The position numbers were made by a program, and so were the translations under genes. A model generated the notes under the pieces. The model was given only the letters and a program-made list of their open reading frames with translations, was not told where the DNA came from and did no database searches. A DNA stretch of 21,278 nucleotides, taken from positions 1 to 21,278 of IMG/VR virus record IMGVR_UViG_3300046538_000055; one strand, written 5' to 3'. The first letter of the stretch is position 1, and the number at the start of each line of letters is the position of its first letter. Below, in pieces: positions 20,919 through 21,278 of this stretch. This DNA is from a virus.

Positions 20919-21278
20919 TCTCCGCACCGTATGGGCTGGTCGCCAAAGGCGTGCTGCTGGCCGTCGTCACCTGTGGTTCTGGGGCCATCACTTGGCAAGT
21001 GCAGGAATGGCGTTATGGCAAACAGCTCGCAGAGCAGGCCCGCCTCCACACCGAAACCTTTAACCAGTTGGCCCTGGCCACGGTTGCGCAGCAGCGTGCC
21101 GAACAGGACAAACGCCTTGCGCTCGAGCAGCGCCTGGCTACCAGCGAACAAACCCACTACCGAGCCTTGAGTGATGCCCAACGTGATCAAGGTCGCCTGC
21201 GCGACCGCCTTGCCACTGCTGATCTGCGCCTGTCAGTCCTACTCGACGCCACCACCGGCACCGACAACGGACAGGTGT
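20900..21278 (+). CDS. Rz: Rz-like inner-membrane spanin (i-spanin), cut by window end
   Basis: The frame from ATG 20900 is open to the last base, giving at least 126 residues and no stop. The N-terminus has one membrane segment (GLVAKGVLLAVVTCGSGAITW, about residues 12-32). It is followed by a long charged helix with many Gln, Glu and Arg (QLAEQARLHTETF, QQRAEQDKRLALEQRL, AQRDQGRLRDRLATADLRL), as in Rz proteins that span the periplasm as coiled coils and fuse the inner to the outer membrane with Rz1. It overlaps the endolysin by 19 bases in another frame, and a GAGGG lies upstream. Synteny (endolysin, Rz, nested Rz1) makes the call strong. The 3' end is outside the window. Confidence 0.88.
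   Translation, partial: MRLGELISAPYGLVAKGVLLAVVTCGSGAITWQVQEWRYGKQLAEQARLHTETFNQLALATVAQQRAEQDKRLALEQRLATSEQTHYRALSDAQRDQGRLRDRLATADLRLSVLLDATTGTDNGQV
21174..21278 (+). CDS. Rz1: Rz1-like outer-membrane spanin lipoprotein, nested in Rz, partial
   Basis: In the +1 frame of Rz, ATG 21174 begins MPNVIKVACATALPLLICAC, followed by QSYSTPPPAPTTDRC to the window end (35 codons, no stop). It has a basic start, a hydrophobic stretch and a lipobox-like I-C-A-C with Cys20 as the probable lipidated residue, followed by a Pro-rich segment. These are the marks of Rz1 o-spanins, which lie inside Rz in another frame in lambda. Position -2 being Cys is less common in lipoboxes. The partial frame is short, but the combined signals make chance unlikely. 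Confidence 0.8.
   Translation, partial: MPNVIKVACATALPLLICACQSYSTPPPAPTTDRC

Larger units (their letters stand above)
1..21278 (+). mobile_element. Late structural region of a myovirus-type phage or prophage
   Basis: All 26 supported genes point the same way and encode packaging, capsid, contractile tail and lysis functions in a standard phage late order. The head half is lambda-like and the tail half is P2/R-pyocin-like. Neither edge shows an attachment site, integrase or host gene, so the element extends beyond both ends of the window. The presence of terminase, portal and capsid argues for a phage, not a headless tailocin. Confidence 0.93.

Noticed and set aside
1-21278. Headless tailocin (R-pyocin) interpretation
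   Set aside because: The tail order fits, but intact terminase, portal, protease, decoration and capsid genes are present with catalytic residues.
1-21278. tRNA genes, CRISPR arrays, insertion sequences, riboswitches, integrase or attachment sites
   Set aside because: None was seen on either strand; gaps are too short and hold only the hairpins and repeats listed.

Overview
The window is the late (packaging, head, tail and start of lysis) region of a tailed phage or prophage. Every supported gene is on the + strand, and almost all of them abut or overlap by a few bases. The host is most likely a Pseudomonas-type gammaproteobacterium. This is inferred from the high G+C and from a tail gene order that matches the R-type pyocin/P2-like tail clusters of Pseudomonas. 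No host gene, integrase, repressor or attachment site is present, so a free phage genome and an integrated prophage cannot be told apart.

Layout. Positions 1-69 are a leader with short direct repeats. 70-6938 is a lambda-type packaging and head module: small terminase (Nu1-like), large terminase (GpA family), gpW-like joining protein, portal (gpB family), ClpP-like prohead protease, decoration protein (gpD of lambda) and major capsid (gpE of lambda). 6941-8428 is a connector module in the lambda order: FII-like, Z-like, and a 170-aa protein in the lambda U (tail terminator) position. From 8425 the genome switches to a P2/R-pyocin-type contractile tail: spike gpV, an 83-aa orphan, gpW (gp25), gpJ, gpI, tail fibre, fibre chaperone, sheath FI, tube FII, tail assembly chaperone E with E', tape measure, gpU, gpX and hub gpD. 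A lysis block follows: a GH19 endolysin, an Rz-like inner-membrane spanin and, nested in another frame at the very end, an Rz1-like lipoprotein. Both spanin genes are cut by the window edge.

How it works together. The terminase pumps DNA through the portal into a capsid matured by the ClpP-like protease and stabilised by the decoration protein. FII/Z/U-type proteins finish the neck. V, W, J, I, X, U and D build the baseplate and hub, the tape measure sets tail length, and FI/FII form sheath and tube. The endolysin and spanins then open the cell. No holin is visible, so it probably lies outside the window.

Points of most interest: (1) the tail chaperone extension lies in the +1 frame and is reached through a CTT TAA C site resembling the prfB (+1) recoding site, rather than the usual -1 slip; (2) a repeated hairpin / U-tract / Shine-Dalgarno module precedes the capsid, the 83-aa orphan, sheath, hub and endolysin genes; (3) a perfect palindrome, GTTACGCGTAAC, occurs in the two longest intergenic gaps at nearly the same distance from the next hairpin and gene; (4) a strong terminator-like hairpin lies inside the first codons of the endolysin; (5) an Rz1 gene is hidden at the window edge. 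All gene identities come from reading protein motifs and gene order, and no database search was possible.
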